A stretch of DNA of 64,000 bases from Xylanibacter ruminicola (GCF_900142525.1 NZ_FRBD01000001.1:186001-250000); one strand, 5' to 3'. Shown: positions 52,304 through 61,012, numbered from the stretch's first letter. Notes: a model not told the origin generated them from the sequence alone. Program-made: numbers and translations.

Positions 52304-54652
52304 ATGAAACAATTACTAACAACCTGCTTATTATCAGCAACATTCGTTATGACAACAAATGCTCAGCCACAACTTCGTGCAGATAATATCGACGAAGTTA
52401 TCAAGGCAATGACCCTTGAAGAGAAAGCCAAACTGCTGGTTGGCGGTGCTAACAATTTCTTTAGCGCAAATGCTGTAGTTGGCGGTGAGGCCGACCTTGT
52501 GGCTGGAGCCGCAGGTACTTCACCAGCAATCCCACGATTGGGCATACCCGCTACTGTACTAACCGACGGCCCTGCAGGAGTACGTATTAACCCAACACGT
52601 AAGGGTACTACCAAAACCTATTATGCTACAGCATTCCCTATCGGTTCGTGCTTGGCATCAACCTGGAACACCGAGCTGGTAAGCAAGGTGGGCGAGGCTA
52701 TCGGAAACGAGACCAAGGAGTATCGCTGCGACGTCATCTTAGGTCCTGGTATGAACCTGCATCGTAACCCACTCTGTGGTCGAAACTTCGAATACTATTC
52801 TGAGGATCCACTGCTAACGGGTAAGATTGCTGCTGCTTATATTCAGGGTGTACAGAGTCAGGGTGCAGGCGTAAGCGCCAAGCACTTTGCCATCAACTCG
52901 CAGGAAACTGATCGTACCGCAGTTGACGAGCGCGTTTCACAGCGTGCCGCACGAGAGCTATATCTACGCGGCTTCGAGATTGCTGTCCGCGAGAGTAATC
53001 CGTGGACCATTATGGCATCATATAATCAGGTAAATGGTGAGTATTCTATGGGTAACCACGACCTGCTAACCAAGATTCTGCGTGAGGATTGGGGATTTAA
53101 AGGCATCGTGATGACAGACTGGATTGGTATCCGTCAAGGACTTACCACAGCCAGTGAGGTTCACGCAGGTAACGACCTGATGGAGCCTGGACAGCCAGCA
53201 CAGATACAGGAGATCATCGACGCCGTAAAGAATGGTAAACTCGACATAGCCGATGTTGACCGCAACGTTCGCCGTATGCTTGAGTATATCGTAAAGACAC
53301 CAAGCTTCCATAAGTATCCTGCATCAAACAATCCTGACTTCAAGGCTCACGCAGCCATCACACGTCAAAGTGCTGCCGAGGGTATCGTGATGCTGAAAAA
53401 CAATGGTGCTCTGCCTTGGAAGAATGGTGCTGTCAAGACAGTAGCTCTATTCGGCGAGAACTCATACGACTTCTTGAGTGGTGGTACTGGTTCTGGTTGT
53501 GTTCATCCACCATACGTGGTTGATATGCTCGAAGGTCTGAAGAATGCTGGCATCAGCTCATCGGCTACTCTTACTGATATCTATCGCAAGTATATCGAGT
53601 TTGCCCGCGTAAAATTCCAAGCCGAGCGTCATCCTGCCAAATGGTTCCAGACAGAGATGATGGGCCAGCAGAAGTATCCAGAGATATCTATCGCCCCTAT
53701 CGCTATCAATAAGGAGATTCAGGCTGCCGACGCCGCTATCATCACCATCGGACGTCAGGCAGGAGAGGGTATCGACCGCGATATCGACACAGAGTTCAAC
53801 CTGATTCCCGAGGAGCGTAATCTGATTGTAGATGTATGCAATGCATTCCATTCTGCAGGCAAGCCTGTCATCGTTATTATCAACTCGGGTAGCGTTATCG
53901 AGACTGCCTCTTGGAGCGGATACCCAGATGCTATCCTTTGTGCTTGGCAGCCAGGTATGGAGGGTGGTAATTCAATCGCCGACCTGCTGACCGGCAAAGT
54001 CAACCCATCTGGAAAGCTCACTATGACATGGCCTATCGCTGCTACCGATCATGCTTCAACAAAGAACTTCCCTGGAAGTCTCGACGATTATACATTCAAG
54101 ATGATGGTTGGTAACAAAGCACAGATTCCTGGCCATGCATACACCAATCATGAGGAGGACATCTATGTAGGCTATCGCTACTTTGACACCTTCCAGAAGA
54201 ACGTTGCTTACCCATTCGGTTTTGGATTGAGCTACACCACATTTACATTCTCAAAGCCAGTTGTCAAGGCTAAGGGTAAAGATGCTGTTGAAGTTAGCAT
54301 TACCGTCAAGAATACCGGCAAAGTAAGTGGTAAGGAGGTTGCTCAGGTTTATGTTCAGGCTCCAGAAGGCAAACTTGAGAAGCCTACTCAGGAGTTAAAG
54401 GCATTTGCGAAGACTCGTGAGTTACAGCCAGGCGAGAGTCAGGTGCTCACAATGACAATCCCCGTGCGCGATCTGGCCAGCTTTGACGAGGCAAATAGCC
54501 AGTGGCTAACTGAAGCCGGTACTTACACCTTCCGTATTGGCAACAGTAGCCGCGACATTGCAGCTACTGCAACAATAAAAATTGCAGAATATACAGAAAA
54601 GACGACTAACGCCCTTGCTCCTAAGCAGAAACTGAATCTGCTTAAGAAATAA
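52304..54652 (+). CDS. Glycoside hydrolase family 3, probable beta-glucosidase
   Basis: A 782-residue exported enzyme with a signal peptide (about 1-20). The (beta/alpha)8 domain has the nucleophile D272 in GIVMTDWIG, and KHFAINSQETDR supplies a substrate lysine-histidine pair. An alpha/beta sandwich and a fibronectin-III-like C-terminus (VSITVKNTGKVSGKEVAQVYV) follow. Beta-glucosidase or beta-xylosidase activity is likely. It may complement the GH31/GH2 pair elsewhere in the window. It is downstream of the deacetylase by 18 bp. A strong bidirectional terminator follows. Confidence 0.93.
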   Translation: MKQLLTTCLLSATFVMTTNAQPQLRADNIDEVIKAMTLEEKAKLLVGGANNFFSANAVVGGEADLVAGAAGTSPAIPRLGIPATVLTDGPAGVRINPTRKGTTKTYYATAFPIGSCLASTWNTELVSKVGEAIGNETKEYRCDVILGPGMNLHRNPLCGRNFEYYSEDPLLTGKIAAAYIQGVQSQGAGVSAKHFAINSQETDRTAVDERVSQRAARELYLRGFEIAVRESNPWTIMASYNQVNGEYSMGNHDLLTKILREDWGFKGIVMTDWIGIRQGLTTASEVHAGNDLMEPGQPAQIQEIIDAVKNGKLDIADVDRNVRRMLEYIVKTPSFHKYPASNNPDFKAHAAITRQSAAEGIVMLKNNGALPWKNGAVKTVALFGENSYDFLSGGTGSGCVHPPYVVDMLEGLKNAGISSSATLTDIYRKYIEFARVKFQAERHPAKWFQTEMMGQQKYPEISIAPIAINKEIQAADAAIITIGRQAGEGIDRDIDTEFNLIPEERNLIVDVCNAFHSAGKPVIVIINSGSVIETASWSGYPDAILCAWQPGMEGGNSIADLLTGKVNPSGKLTMTWPIAATDHASTKNFPGSLDDYTFKMMVGNKAQIPGHAYTNHEEDIYVGYRYFDTFQKNVAYPFGFGLSYTTFTFSKPVVKAKGKDAVEVSITVKNTGKVSGKEVAQVYVQAPEGKLEKPTQELKAFAKTRELQPGESQVLTMTIPVRDLASFDEANSQWLTEAGTYTFRIGNSSRDIAATATIKIAEYTEKTTNALAPKQKLNLLKK

Positions 54653-54660
54653 GTGATAAA

Positions 54661-54713
54661 GAATAAAAAGAAATGAGGATGTGTTTATTGCACATCCTCA
54701 TTTCTTTTTATTC
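54661..54713. terminator. Bidirectional terminator between GH3 and the AsnC gene
   Basis: A perfect 23-bp stem (54661-54683 with 54691-54713) and a 7-nt loop, with A and T runs on either side, lies between convergent genes and includes the AsnC stop codon. It is a classic two-way intrinsic terminator. Confidence 0.9.
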
Positions 54714-55190
54714 AGCGACCTCTTCGTTAGTCAGAATGTCGGCAATCGGCAGCTGGCGGTCAATCGCTGTATGGAATGAAATCAGCGTTTGACTACTAGA
54801 AAGCCCAAGAGGCTGTAGTTTATCGTGAATAATCGTCAACAGATGATGATTATTACGCGCATACAACTTTATAAACATATCGAAGTTACCTGTTGTGTAG
54901 TGACACTCCACAACCTCTGGTATCTGCTTCAGTTTCTCAAGCACCTCATCAAAACTTGCAGGATCCTTAAGATTCAATCCAATATATGCACAGGTCTCGT
55001 AACCGATCTTCTCGGGTTCAATCAAGAACTGAGATCCTTTAAGCACACCCAAACTATTCAACTTCTGAATACGCTGGTGGATGGCTGCACCACTCACATT
55101 ACATGCACGAGCCACTTCAAGAAAAGGTATGCGGGCATCGGCGGCTATCAGACTCAATATCTGTCTGTCAAGTTCGTCAATTTTTACCAT
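54708..55190 (-). CDS. Lrp/AsnC-family transcriptional regulator
   Basis: A 160-residue regulator. The winged HTH is at the N-terminus (LDRQILSLIAADARIPFLEVA, then VSGAAIHQRIQKLNSLGVL), followed by the RAM ligand-binding domain (ACTYIGL-like NLKDPASFDEVLEKL, VVECHYTTGNFDMFIKLYAR). It senses amino acids in known homologues. It is the last gene of the TonB/ExbB/ExbD operon, 8 bp after the second exbD. Confidence 0.93.
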   Translation of the reverse strand: MVKIDELDRQILSLIAADARIPFLEVARACNVSGAAIHQRIQKLNSLGVLKGSQFLIEPEKIGYETCAYIGLNLKDPASFDEVLEKLKQIPEVVECHYTTGNFDMFIKLYARNNHHLLTIIHDKLQPLGLSSSQTLISFHTAIDRQLPIADILTNEEVAE

Positions 55191-55198
55191 AATAGCAG

Positions 55199-55675
55199 TT
55201 ATTTTTTGATTTCAGTTGCATTATAATTTATCTTCAGGGCATAGGCCTGTTGCAGATTTCGCTTCACTTCACTAACAAGTCCCATTGGTGCTTGGCGATC
55301 AACACGTAGCGACACAGTCAATCGTGCTTGATTCTCAGCGCTCAGTCCACCACGAATATGCTCTATAAGGGCGGGAATGTCATCTGGGTTCACTATATTA
55401 CCATTAAGCTGCACAGCCCAACGGCCACCTTTACTCCTTCCCTTCTTCTCTCCTTCTCTACCAATATAAATATTCACCACAGATTGCTTATTGGCAAGCT
55501 TCTGCACCTCAACACCTTCAGGAACCTGTAAACGTACCTTCACCTCATCGCTACGCATGTGGGTAACAATCATAAAGAAGAACAGCACTGTAAAAATCAG
55601 GTCTGGCATCGAAGCCACATTAAGCGAAGGAACACTTCTGCGACTCTGATGAAACATACTCTTCATCGGTCTCAT
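55199..55675 (-). CDS. ExbD/TolR-family protein, second copy
   Basis: A 158-residue protein with one membrane segment (LIFTVLFFFMIVTHM), preceded by the conserved SLNVASMPDLIF where an aspartate in the helix is essential for proton flow in ExbD. The periplasmic domain has the ExbD fold. It overlaps the first exbD by 4 bp (ATGA), so both are made together. Two different ExbD proteins in a row are common in Bacteroidetes. Confidence 0.9.
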   Translation of the reverse strand: MRPMKSMFHQSRRSVPSLNVASMPDLIFTVLFFFMIVTHMRSDEVKVRLQVPEGVEVQKLANKQSVVNIYIGREGEKKGRSKGGRWAVQLNGNIVNPDDIPALIEHIRGGLSAENQARLTVSLRVDRQAPMGLVSEVKRNLQQAYALKINYNATEIKK

Positions 55676-56193
55676 TGTGCACCTCCTTCCTGTATAGGCG
55701 ATTCGCTGATACGCTGCGGGTAATACTCGTTGATGGCAGTTTTCTCATCATTTGTGCATGCGTTATAGCCATGGCCAAAATGCTTTTTAGCATACTCATC
55801 ACGAAGTTCTTGATAGGCAATTACCACAGCATCTTGCATTTTAAAATAAGCCTCGTAGGTTGTAGCTGCATCGGCTTGTATCGATATCACATGACCTGTA
55901 CGATTTACAAATGCCAGCGAACGCACAGCGGCTGTAAGCTCTTTGTAAGTAATAGTCTTACCATCGCAAGTAAGTTGGTTGTTACCATCTAATTTTACCT
56001 GCATCACATTGTCTCGGTTAATATCCTTGGGCTGTTCGTGTTCCAATGGCGGTGGAGCCATCTGGCGCAACAATCCCTTCTCCGTGTCCATCGATGATGT
56101 CACGAGAAAGAAAATCAACAGCATAAACGATATGTCGGCTGTCGATGTTGTGTTCAGCTCCGGAATCTGCTGACGATAGCGCTTACGAAACAT
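55672..56193 (-). CDS. ExbD/TolR-family protein, first copy
   Basis: A 173-residue ExbD with NTTSTADISFMLLIFFLVTSS at the N-terminus, giving the single helix with its conserved aspartate. The C-terminal half is the periplasmic domain. It ends with a longer tail (NACTNDEKTAINEYYPQRI) than the second copy. It overlaps the upstream membrane gene by 40 bp. It forms an energising complex with ExbB for TonB-dependent uptake. Confidence 0.9.
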   Translation of the reverse strand: MFRKRYRQQIPELNTTSTADISFMLLIFFLVTSSMDTEKGLLRQMAPPPLEHEQPKDINRDNVMQVKLDGNNQLTCDGKTITYKELTAAVRSLAFVNRTGHVISIQADAATTYEAYFKMQDAVVIAYQELRDEYAKKHFGHGYNACTNDEKTAINEYYPQRISESPIQEGGAQ

Positions 56194-56513
56194 CCGATAA
56201 TCAATATAATAGAGGTATAGATAAACATATCAGCAACACGCAACCAAAACGTGTCGGTAAGTAGTTGCCCGTTGGTCATAATAGGTGTTGTAGATGCCAT
56301 AGCAAATGTCAGCACCAAACATATTACGAAACCGATTGCTACAATCCAACCTATCTTACCTGCTGGTACACCATTCACTACATCGTCGCCCTTTCTGCGG
56401 AATCGCAATCCGTGCCATACCGAGAAAGCAGTGGTCAAAATAGCAGCAGCAATCGCCAGATACATCAGTCCCAGCATTACATCAGCTATAGCAGGCGAAA
56501 TGAAGTTATTCAT
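56154..56513 (-). CDS. Small three-helix membrane protein between exbB and exbD
   Basis: A 119-residue protein with three predicted membrane helices and a positive KG/RKGDD loop (RRKGDDVVNGVPAGK). It lies in the ExbB-ExbD operon and overlaps exbD by 40 bp. I do not recognise the family; conserved membrane proteins at this place are known in Bacteroidales, and it may assist the ExbB/ExbD complex. The N-terminus begins MNNFISPAIADVML with an ATG close to the exbB end. Confidence 0.7.
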   Translation of the reverse strand: MNNFISPAIADVMLGLMYLAIAAAILTTAFSVWHGLRFRRKGDDVVNGVPAGKIGWIVAIGFVICLVLTFAMASTTPIMTNGQLLTDTFWLRVADMFIYTSIILIIGCFVSAIVSRFRS

Positions 56514-56515
56514 AA

Positions 56516-56540
56516 CTATTCAGTCTTCACTTTTCACTTT
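56516..56540. repeat. Heptamer repeat at the 3' end of exbB
   Basis: About three GTGAAAA/GTGAAGA/CTGAATA units (minus strand) encode the last residues of ExbB (QSEK), contain its stop codon and continue into the short spacer. Confidence 0.65.
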
Positions 56541-57348
56541 GAGCTTTATACTCAGTTATCATATCTAGCAGCATAATAGCAGCCTCCTCCATCTGAGCAG
56601 TAAGACGCTCAATCTTAGAAAGAATATAGCTATAGAACAGCTGAAGTATCAGCGCTACTACAATTCCGAAAATAGTGGTAATCAATGCAACTTTCATACC
56701 CTGAGCTACTATGGTTGGACCAATGTCGCCTACTATTTGAATCTGGTCGAACGCCATAACCATACCAATCACAGTACCAAGGAATCCAAGCGATGGAGCC
56801 ATTGCAATAAAAAGCTTAATCCATGAACATCCTTTTTCCAGATTCGCAGTCTGTAGTCCACCAAAGTTTGTAATACTACGCTCAATAGCATCCATAGGCT
56901 GCTTGATATGCAGCAGCCCCTGATAACATACAGATGCCACAGGTCCACGGGTATTTCTACATAAGTTTTTAGCGCCCTCAACATCGTTTGCCTTCAGCTT
57001 CTGCTCGATATCAACCATCAGTTGGTGGGTTTTAATCTCCGAAAGTGTCAGATAAATGATTCTCTCTATGCAGAAGGCAAGTCCCAATACAAGTGCCAAG
57101 GCAACCAACGACATAAATGCCACATTACCATCAACAAACTTGGTCTTCAATTGCTTGTGCAATCCTCCCTCTGCCTCATCTCCAGCAAGCTCATCGATAT
57201 CATCAGCCATCACAGCCATCGAGTCTATATCAGCTGTAATAGCCGTAGTGTCTGTTATTGCTACAGAGTCAACTTTGTTCTGAGCAATACTGGTTTGCGA
57301 TACACTCAGCAAACCTATCAATGCGAATAGAAAAAACAGTCGTTTCAT
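56527..57348 (-). CDS. exbB: ExbB/TolQ/MotA-family proton channel protein
   Basis: A 273-residue protein with a signal-like first helix (MKRLFFLFALIGLLSVSQ), a periplasmic linker rich in Asp and Ala, then the MotA/TolQ/ExbB core with three helices (FMSLVALALVLGLAFCIERI; FIAMAPSLGFLGTVIGMVMA; ALITTIFGIVVALILQLFY). It powers TonB with ExbD. A longer in-frame start at 57447 lies inside a tRNA gene and is rejected. Only 17 bp separate the tRNA-Ser 3' end from the ATG, so exbB is probably read through from the tRNA promoter. Confidence 0.92.
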   Translation of the reverse strand: MKRLFFLFALIGLLSVSQTSIAQNKVDSVAITDTTAITADIDSMAVMADDIDELAGDEAEGGLHKQLKTKFVDGNVAFMSLVALALVLGLAFCIERIIYLTLSEIKTHQLMVDIEQKLKANDVEGAKNLCRNTRGPVASVCYQGLLHIKQPMDAIERSITNFGGLQTANLEKGCSWIKLFIAMAPSLGFLGTVIGMVMAFDQIQIVGDIGPTIVAQGMKVALITTIFGIVVALILQLFYSYILSKIERLTAQMEEAAIMLLDMITEYKAQSEK

Positions 57349-57365
57349 ATTGTTGTAACTTCCAG

Positions 57366-57453
57366 CGGAGAGAGGGGGATTCGAACCCCCGAATCGCTTT
57401 TGACGATTACACGCTTTCCAGGCGTGCCTCTTCAGCCACTCGAGCACCTCTCC
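57366..57453 (-). tRNA. tRNA-Ser (anticodon GGA)
   Basis: An 88-nt sequence folds as a class II tRNA. The acceptor stem pairs GGAGAGG with TCTCTCC (one GT pair), the anticodon stem-loop CACGC-CTGGAAA-GCGTG contains GGA, a long variable arm (about TCGTC-AAAA-GCGA) is typical of serine tRNA, and the T arm is GGGGG-TTCGAAT-CCCCC. CCA is not encoded. A -7 element lies at 57470-57477. Confidence 0.95.
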
Positions 57454-57469
57454 TATTATTAAGTGGATG

Positions 57470-57477
57470 CAAAGTTA
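57470..57477 (-). promoter_or_regulatory. -7 element of tRNA-Ser/exbB
   Basis: TAACTTTG on the minus strand, 17 bp before the tRNA 5' end; no TTG is at the normal -33 position. Confidence 0.5.
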
Positions 57478-57502
57478 GTATATTTGCAGCACAATCCACG
57501 GG

Positions 57503-58288
57503 TTAAACACTTATATTTAATACTTTTTTGCAGTTATCATTTGTCTTCTGTGCCACTATCTCCTCGCTCACACCATAGGCCTCAGCTAGTCGCTTCAACA
57601 CGTAGGCCACAAAAGCAGGTTCGTTTCTCTCTCCACGCTTTGGAACGGGCGCCATATAAGGTGCATCGGTCTCAAGAACTATACGCTCCAAAGGCACGAT
57701 AGCAGGTAAGACTTCTGGCAAATGCGACTTTTTGAAAGTAGACACGCCACCTATTCCCAATACAAATTTATCGAATTGCAATAGTTCGGCTGCTTCGTGC
57801 TCATTACCGGTGAAGCAGTGGAACACGCCACCAGGCAAGTCTTTCTGGTACTTTTTAATGATTGTCACCATCTCATTCTGAGCCTTACGGCAATGAATCA
57901 TCAGTGGCAACTGAAACTCTACTGCCCAACGAACCTGCTCCTCGAAAGCTTCTAACTGCTCTTTCTCAAACTCGCGACTCCAGTAATAGTCAAGACCAAC
58001 TTCGCCAATAGCTTTAATTGACAATTGACAATTGATAATTGACAATTTAATCTGCTCCAAGACCTCCTTCCAATCGGCCTTTACATCCTCGGGATGGAGT
58101 CCGAGCATCGGGTAACAGTAACCGGGATATCGGCTGCATAATGTCTTTATGGATTCAATCGATTCCAGATTGATACCCGGCACTCCAATAGCAGCAACCC
58201 CAGCCTCACGGGCTCGGGCTACTACGGCATCAAGATCATCACGAAACTCTTCGCCATCCAAATGACAATGTGTATCAATAAACTGCAT
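57503..58288 (-). CDS. TatD-family metal-dependent deoxyribonuclease
   Basis: A 261-residue TIM-barrel hydrolase. Metal-binding residues are visible in DTHCHLDG, GEVGLDYYW, MIHCRKA, VFHCFTGNEHEA and ETDAPYMAP. TatD proteins act in DNA repair or quality control with two divalent ions. A short insertion (KLSIINCQLSI) lies just before the GEVGLDYYW strand and is encoded by AATTGTC heptamers at 58016-58049. Otherwise the length fits the family. The start overlaps the polyprenyl synthetase gene's stop by one base. tRNA-Ser follows it. Confidence 0.93.
   Translation of the reverse strand: MQFIDTHCHLDGEEFRDDLDAVVARAREAGVAAIGVPGINLESIESIKTLCSRYPGYCYPMLGLHPEDVKADWKEVLEQIKLSIINCQLSIKAIGEVGLDYYWSREFEKEQLEAFEEQVRWAVEFQLPLMIHCRKAQNEMVTIIKKYQKDLPGGVFHCFTGNEHEAAELLQFDKFVLGIGGVSTFKKSHLPEVLPAIVPLERIVLETDAPYMAPVPKRGERNEPAFVAYVLKRLAEAYGVSEEIVAQKTNDNCKKVLNISV
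58016..58049. repeat. Heptamer repeat inside tatD
   Basis: Four and a half AATTGAC/AATTGAT units (plus strand) run from 58016 to 58049. They are translated in frame on the other strand as LSIINCQLSI. Homologous TatD proteins usually lack this loop. Confidence 0.8.
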
Positions 58289-59262
58289 TAGCTCTGACGT
58301 TTCATCATCTCTGCAGCATATGACTTTAACTCTGTCTTACGCTCTTCTGGAACATTAATCTTAGCCAGATAAACCAAGCTTTCCTGATAATACTCTTCAA
58401 TTTTACGTTCGCAGAGTTCACGGATGCCTATCTCGTTATATAGCTCTGTAACTGCCTTTACCTTTTCGTTGCGATCAAAATCCTTTGCCTTAATCCAATT
58501 CATAAGTTGCTCACGCTGAACTGGATTTGCAAGATTCACCGCATTAATAAGCATATAGGTCTTCTTATTAGATGTAATGTCACCACCTATATTTTTGCCA
58601 AATACAGCAGGATTTCCATAAACATCAAGAAGATCATCCTGCAACTGAAATGCAAGTCCAAGTTTCTCGCCAAACTTATACATATTCTCGATATCATCCT
58701 GAGGAGCATCGGCCATAATAGCACCTACTTTACATGCACAAGCCAAGAGTACACTTGTCTTCAGTCTGATCATCTCAATGTATTCCTCTTCGCGAACATC
58801 GTTTCGATTTTCGAATTCAACATCTAACTGTTGACCTTCGCCAATTTCCAAAGTAGTCTGTATAAACACTTTGAATACAGCAGGTAACTTTGCAGGATCA
58901 CAGTCCTCCACCCTCTCAAAAGCCTGAAGCAACATCGTGTCACCCGAAAGGATGGCGCGATTGGCATCCCACTTCTTGTGCACCGTTTCATGCCCTCTAC
59001 GCATATCAGCGTGGTCCATCAAATCATCATGCAACAGCGTGAAGTTGTGGTAAGTTTCAAGTCCAAGGGCCTGGGGCATGATACTCAGCGGATCATTCTT
59101 ATAGAGGTTATACGACAACATCGCTAGTACTGGGCGAACACGCTTACCTCCTATCGACAGTACATACTTGATAGGGTCGTACAACGAGGCTGGCTGTCGG
59201 TCGTAAACCACATTATCAAGCGCCTCATTCACTTTCTTAAGTAGCTCTTCTGATGTATACAT
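58288..59262 (-). CDS. Polyprenyl diphosphate synthase (IspA/IspB-like)
   Basis: A 324-residue trans-isoprenyl synthase. The first aspartate-rich motif is LLHDDLMDHADMRRG, the second FQLQDDLLDVYG, with GGKRVRP upstream binding IPP. The chain length cannot be told from the sequence alone: a Tyr and Phe lie before the first motif (YHNFTLLHDD), which may shorten the product. It makes farnesyl, geranylgeranyl or longer chains for quinones or undecaprenyl phosphate. It lies between tonB and tatD. Confidence 0.93.
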   Translation of the reverse strand: MYTSEELLKKVNEALDNVVYDRQPASLYDPIKYVLSIGGKRVRPVLAMLSYNLYKNDPLSIMPQALGLETYHNFTLLHDDLMDHADMRRGHETVHKKWDANRAILSGDTMLLQAFERVEDCDPAKLPAVFKVFIQTTLEIGEGQQLDVEFENRNDVREEEYIEMIRLKTSVLLACACKVGAIMADAPQDDIENMYKFGEKLGLAFQLQDDLLDVYGNPAVFGKNIGGDITSNKKTYMLINAVNLANPVQREQLMNWIKAKDFDRNEKVKAVTELYNEIGIRELCERKIEEYYQESLVYLAKINVPEERKTELKSYAAEMMKRQS

Positions 59263-59268
59263 ATCTTA

Positions 59269-59964
59269 TTATAAATTAAATACAACTGGTATGCAGACCA
59301 TTGTTCTGCAAGGTTTGGCATTCATCATGCCAGCTTTCCATTGGGGCATCATCTTCAACACTCTGAGTACTTCCTGATCGCAGGCTGGCTCCAAAGGCTG
59401 TACCACCTGCAGGTCGCTCAGCGTTCCGTCTTTGTTAACTACAAACTGCGCCACAACCTTACCTTTTATCTTGCGCTGTTGCGCAGATGCCGGATACTTC
59501 AGGTTCTTTGTCAACCATTTCATAAACTCAGCTGCTCCACCTGGAAACTGCGGCAGATCTTCTACTACACGGAAGTCTATTGGCTCATCATACATATCCA
59601 CTACCTGTGGTTTTTCTTCCTCCGCCTTCAGTGTTGGCTCCTCTTCTTCTGTCTCTTCCTGCAGAATTGGTTCTGGTGGCAACTCAACATCGTTATCAAC
59701 CAGATGCAGCTGTTGCGACTCTTGTTTCTCAACCTTTTGCTCCTGAGGCATCATCATCGGCACCTCATCCTTATCTCGTTTCAAGGGTGATAGCTCGACT
59801 TCGGCTTCCATACTTTCGTCATCGTCAAAGAATGACCATCCGCTATCGCCACTATTCCATTCCAACAGCACGAATAGCAAGGCCAACACCACAATAAGTC
59901 CCAAGAGGAACCCTTGTGTGCGCTTTTGTTCCAAATCAGCCTCTTTGCTTTTCTTGACTTCCAT
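59269..59964 (-). CDS. TonB-family energy transducer
   Basis: A 231-residue protein with a cytoplasmic N-terminus, one helix (about 19-36, GLIVVLALLFVLLEWN), a long acidic Glu/Pro-rich periplasmic linker, and a TonB C-terminal domain (FPGGAAEFMKWLTKNLKYP, then GKVVAQFVVNKDGTLSDLQV). It carries energy from ExbB/ExbD to outer-membrane receptors. The frame runs on to 60084, but the ATG at 59964 after a -7 element gives the proper membrane topology. ExbB and ExbD are downstream in the same direction. Confidence 0.92.
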   Translation of the reverse strand: MEVKKSKEADLEQKRTQGFLLGLIVVLALLFVLLEWNSGDSGWSFFDDDESMEAEVELSPLKRDKDEVPMMMPQEQKVEKQESQQLHLVDNDVELPPEPILQEETEEEEPTLKAEEEKPQVVDMYDEPIDFRVVEDLPQFPGGAAEFMKWLTKNLKYPASAQQRKIKGKVVAQFVVNKDGTLSDLQVVQPLEPACDQEVLRVLKMMPQWKAGMMNAKPCRTMVCIPVVFNL

Positions 59965-59986
59965 CTGTTTTATATAAAACCGAGTG

Positions 59987-59994
59987 CAAAGATA
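59987..59994 (-). promoter_or_regulatory. -7 element of the tonB gene
   Basis: TATCTTTG on the minus strand, 23 bp before the tonB ATG. No TTG at the correct distance. Confidence 0.45.
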
Positions 59995-60036
59995 GTTATT
60001 TTTCCGGTAAAATAGGTATATATTAAGTTTTTTTGC

Positions 60037-60044
60037 TATCTTTG
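60037..60044 (+). promoter_or_regulatory. -7 element of porQ
   Basis: TATCTTTG on the plus strand, 17 bp before the porQ start codon. It is divergent from the tonB element. Confidence 0.45.
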
Positions 60045-60061
60045 CGACCAAATTAGGATAA

Positions 60062-61012
60062 ATGAACATCAGAAAGATTATCATAGCCCTAACACTCGCC
60101 TGTACATTAACAACAGTTAGTGCTCAGGAAAGTGAGACTGCCTACAACTTCCTTAGGCTTCCTGTTAGTGCGCATGTAGCAGCCGTTGGTGGCGAGAACA
60201 TATCACTAGCTGAGGACGATGCAACGATGATATTCCATAATCCTGCACTTATCAGTGGTGTTAGCGACAATAGTATCAATCTAAACTATATGACCTATAT
60301 GGAGGGTGCTAAGAATGTCAGCGCATCGTTTGTAAAACTGGCAGGGGAACGTGCTTCATGGGGCGTTTCTGCTCAACTGATGGATTATGGAAGGATTAAC
60401 CAAACTACTGAATTTAACGAGAATATAGGAAAATTCTCTGCTCGCGACATTGCTATAGGTGGAACATTTGCATACGAGCTTACCGACAGAATCTGCGGTG
60501 GCATTACCGCCAAGTTCATCACATCTACCATTGCCAACTATAACTCGCTAGCCATAGGGGTTGACTTGGGTATAAACTATCTGGATATCAATCATGGCTG
60601 GAGTCTCTCGGCTGTGGCTCGAAATCTTGGCGGACAGATTAAGGCATATGAGGATGAGTTTGAACGCATACCCTTTGATCTTCAAGTGGGCGTAAGCAAA
60701 CGCCTCATGAATTCTCCGTTGCGATTCCATGCCACACTTAGTCGACTAACAGATTGGGACGAAACCTTCGGACGCCATCTGGCCATCGGAGCCGACGTAC
60801 TTCTTGGCGATAATATTTATTTAGCCGTTGGTTACAACTTCCGCAAAGCTCAGCAAATGTCGATTACCGACAACGACGGCTCATCAGCCCATGGAGCAGG
60901 ATTAACACTTGGTGCTGGTCTCTCGCTTCAGCGTTTTAAACTTCATTTGGGCTGGGGAAAGTACCACGTTAGTACATCATCACTACTGATTAATATATCA
61001 TACACATTATGA
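60062..61012 (+). CDS. porQ: Type IX secretion system protein PorQ
   Basis: A 316-residue outer-membrane protein with a signal peptide ([20 protein letters not shown]). The [20 protein letters not shown] start is the known PorQ/PorV-like pattern, followed by about 14 beta strands ([31 protein letters not shown]). PorQ takes part in type IX secretion attachment of cargo proteins. This tells that the organism has T9SS. The ORF ends overlapping cmk by 4 bp (ATGA), the common Bacteroidetes arrangement. Confidence 0.9.
   Translation: MNIRKIIIALTLACTLTTVSAQESETAYNFLRLPVSAHVAAVGGENISLAEDDATMIFHNPALISGVSDNSINLNYMTYMEGAKNVSASFVKLAGERASWGVSAQLMDYGRINQTTEFNENIGKFSARDIAIGGTFAYELTDRICGGITAKFITSTIANYNSLAIGVDLGINYLDINHGWSLSAVARNLGGQIKAYEDEFERIPFDLQVGVSKRLMNSPLRFHATLSRLTDWDETFGRHLAIGADVLLGDNIYLAVGYNFRKAQQMSITDNDGSSAHGAGLTLGAGLSLQRFKLHLGWGKYHVSTSSLLINISYTL

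Noticed and set aside
57349..57447. Extended exbB start at 57447
   Set aside because: The first 33 codons would lie in and next to a clear tRNA-Ser gene; the true start at 57348 begins a signal-like helix.
59965..60084. Extended N-terminus of the TonB protein
   Set aside because: It would overlap the divergent porQ start and both -7 elements; a charged cytoplasmic start at 59964 fits TonB topology.
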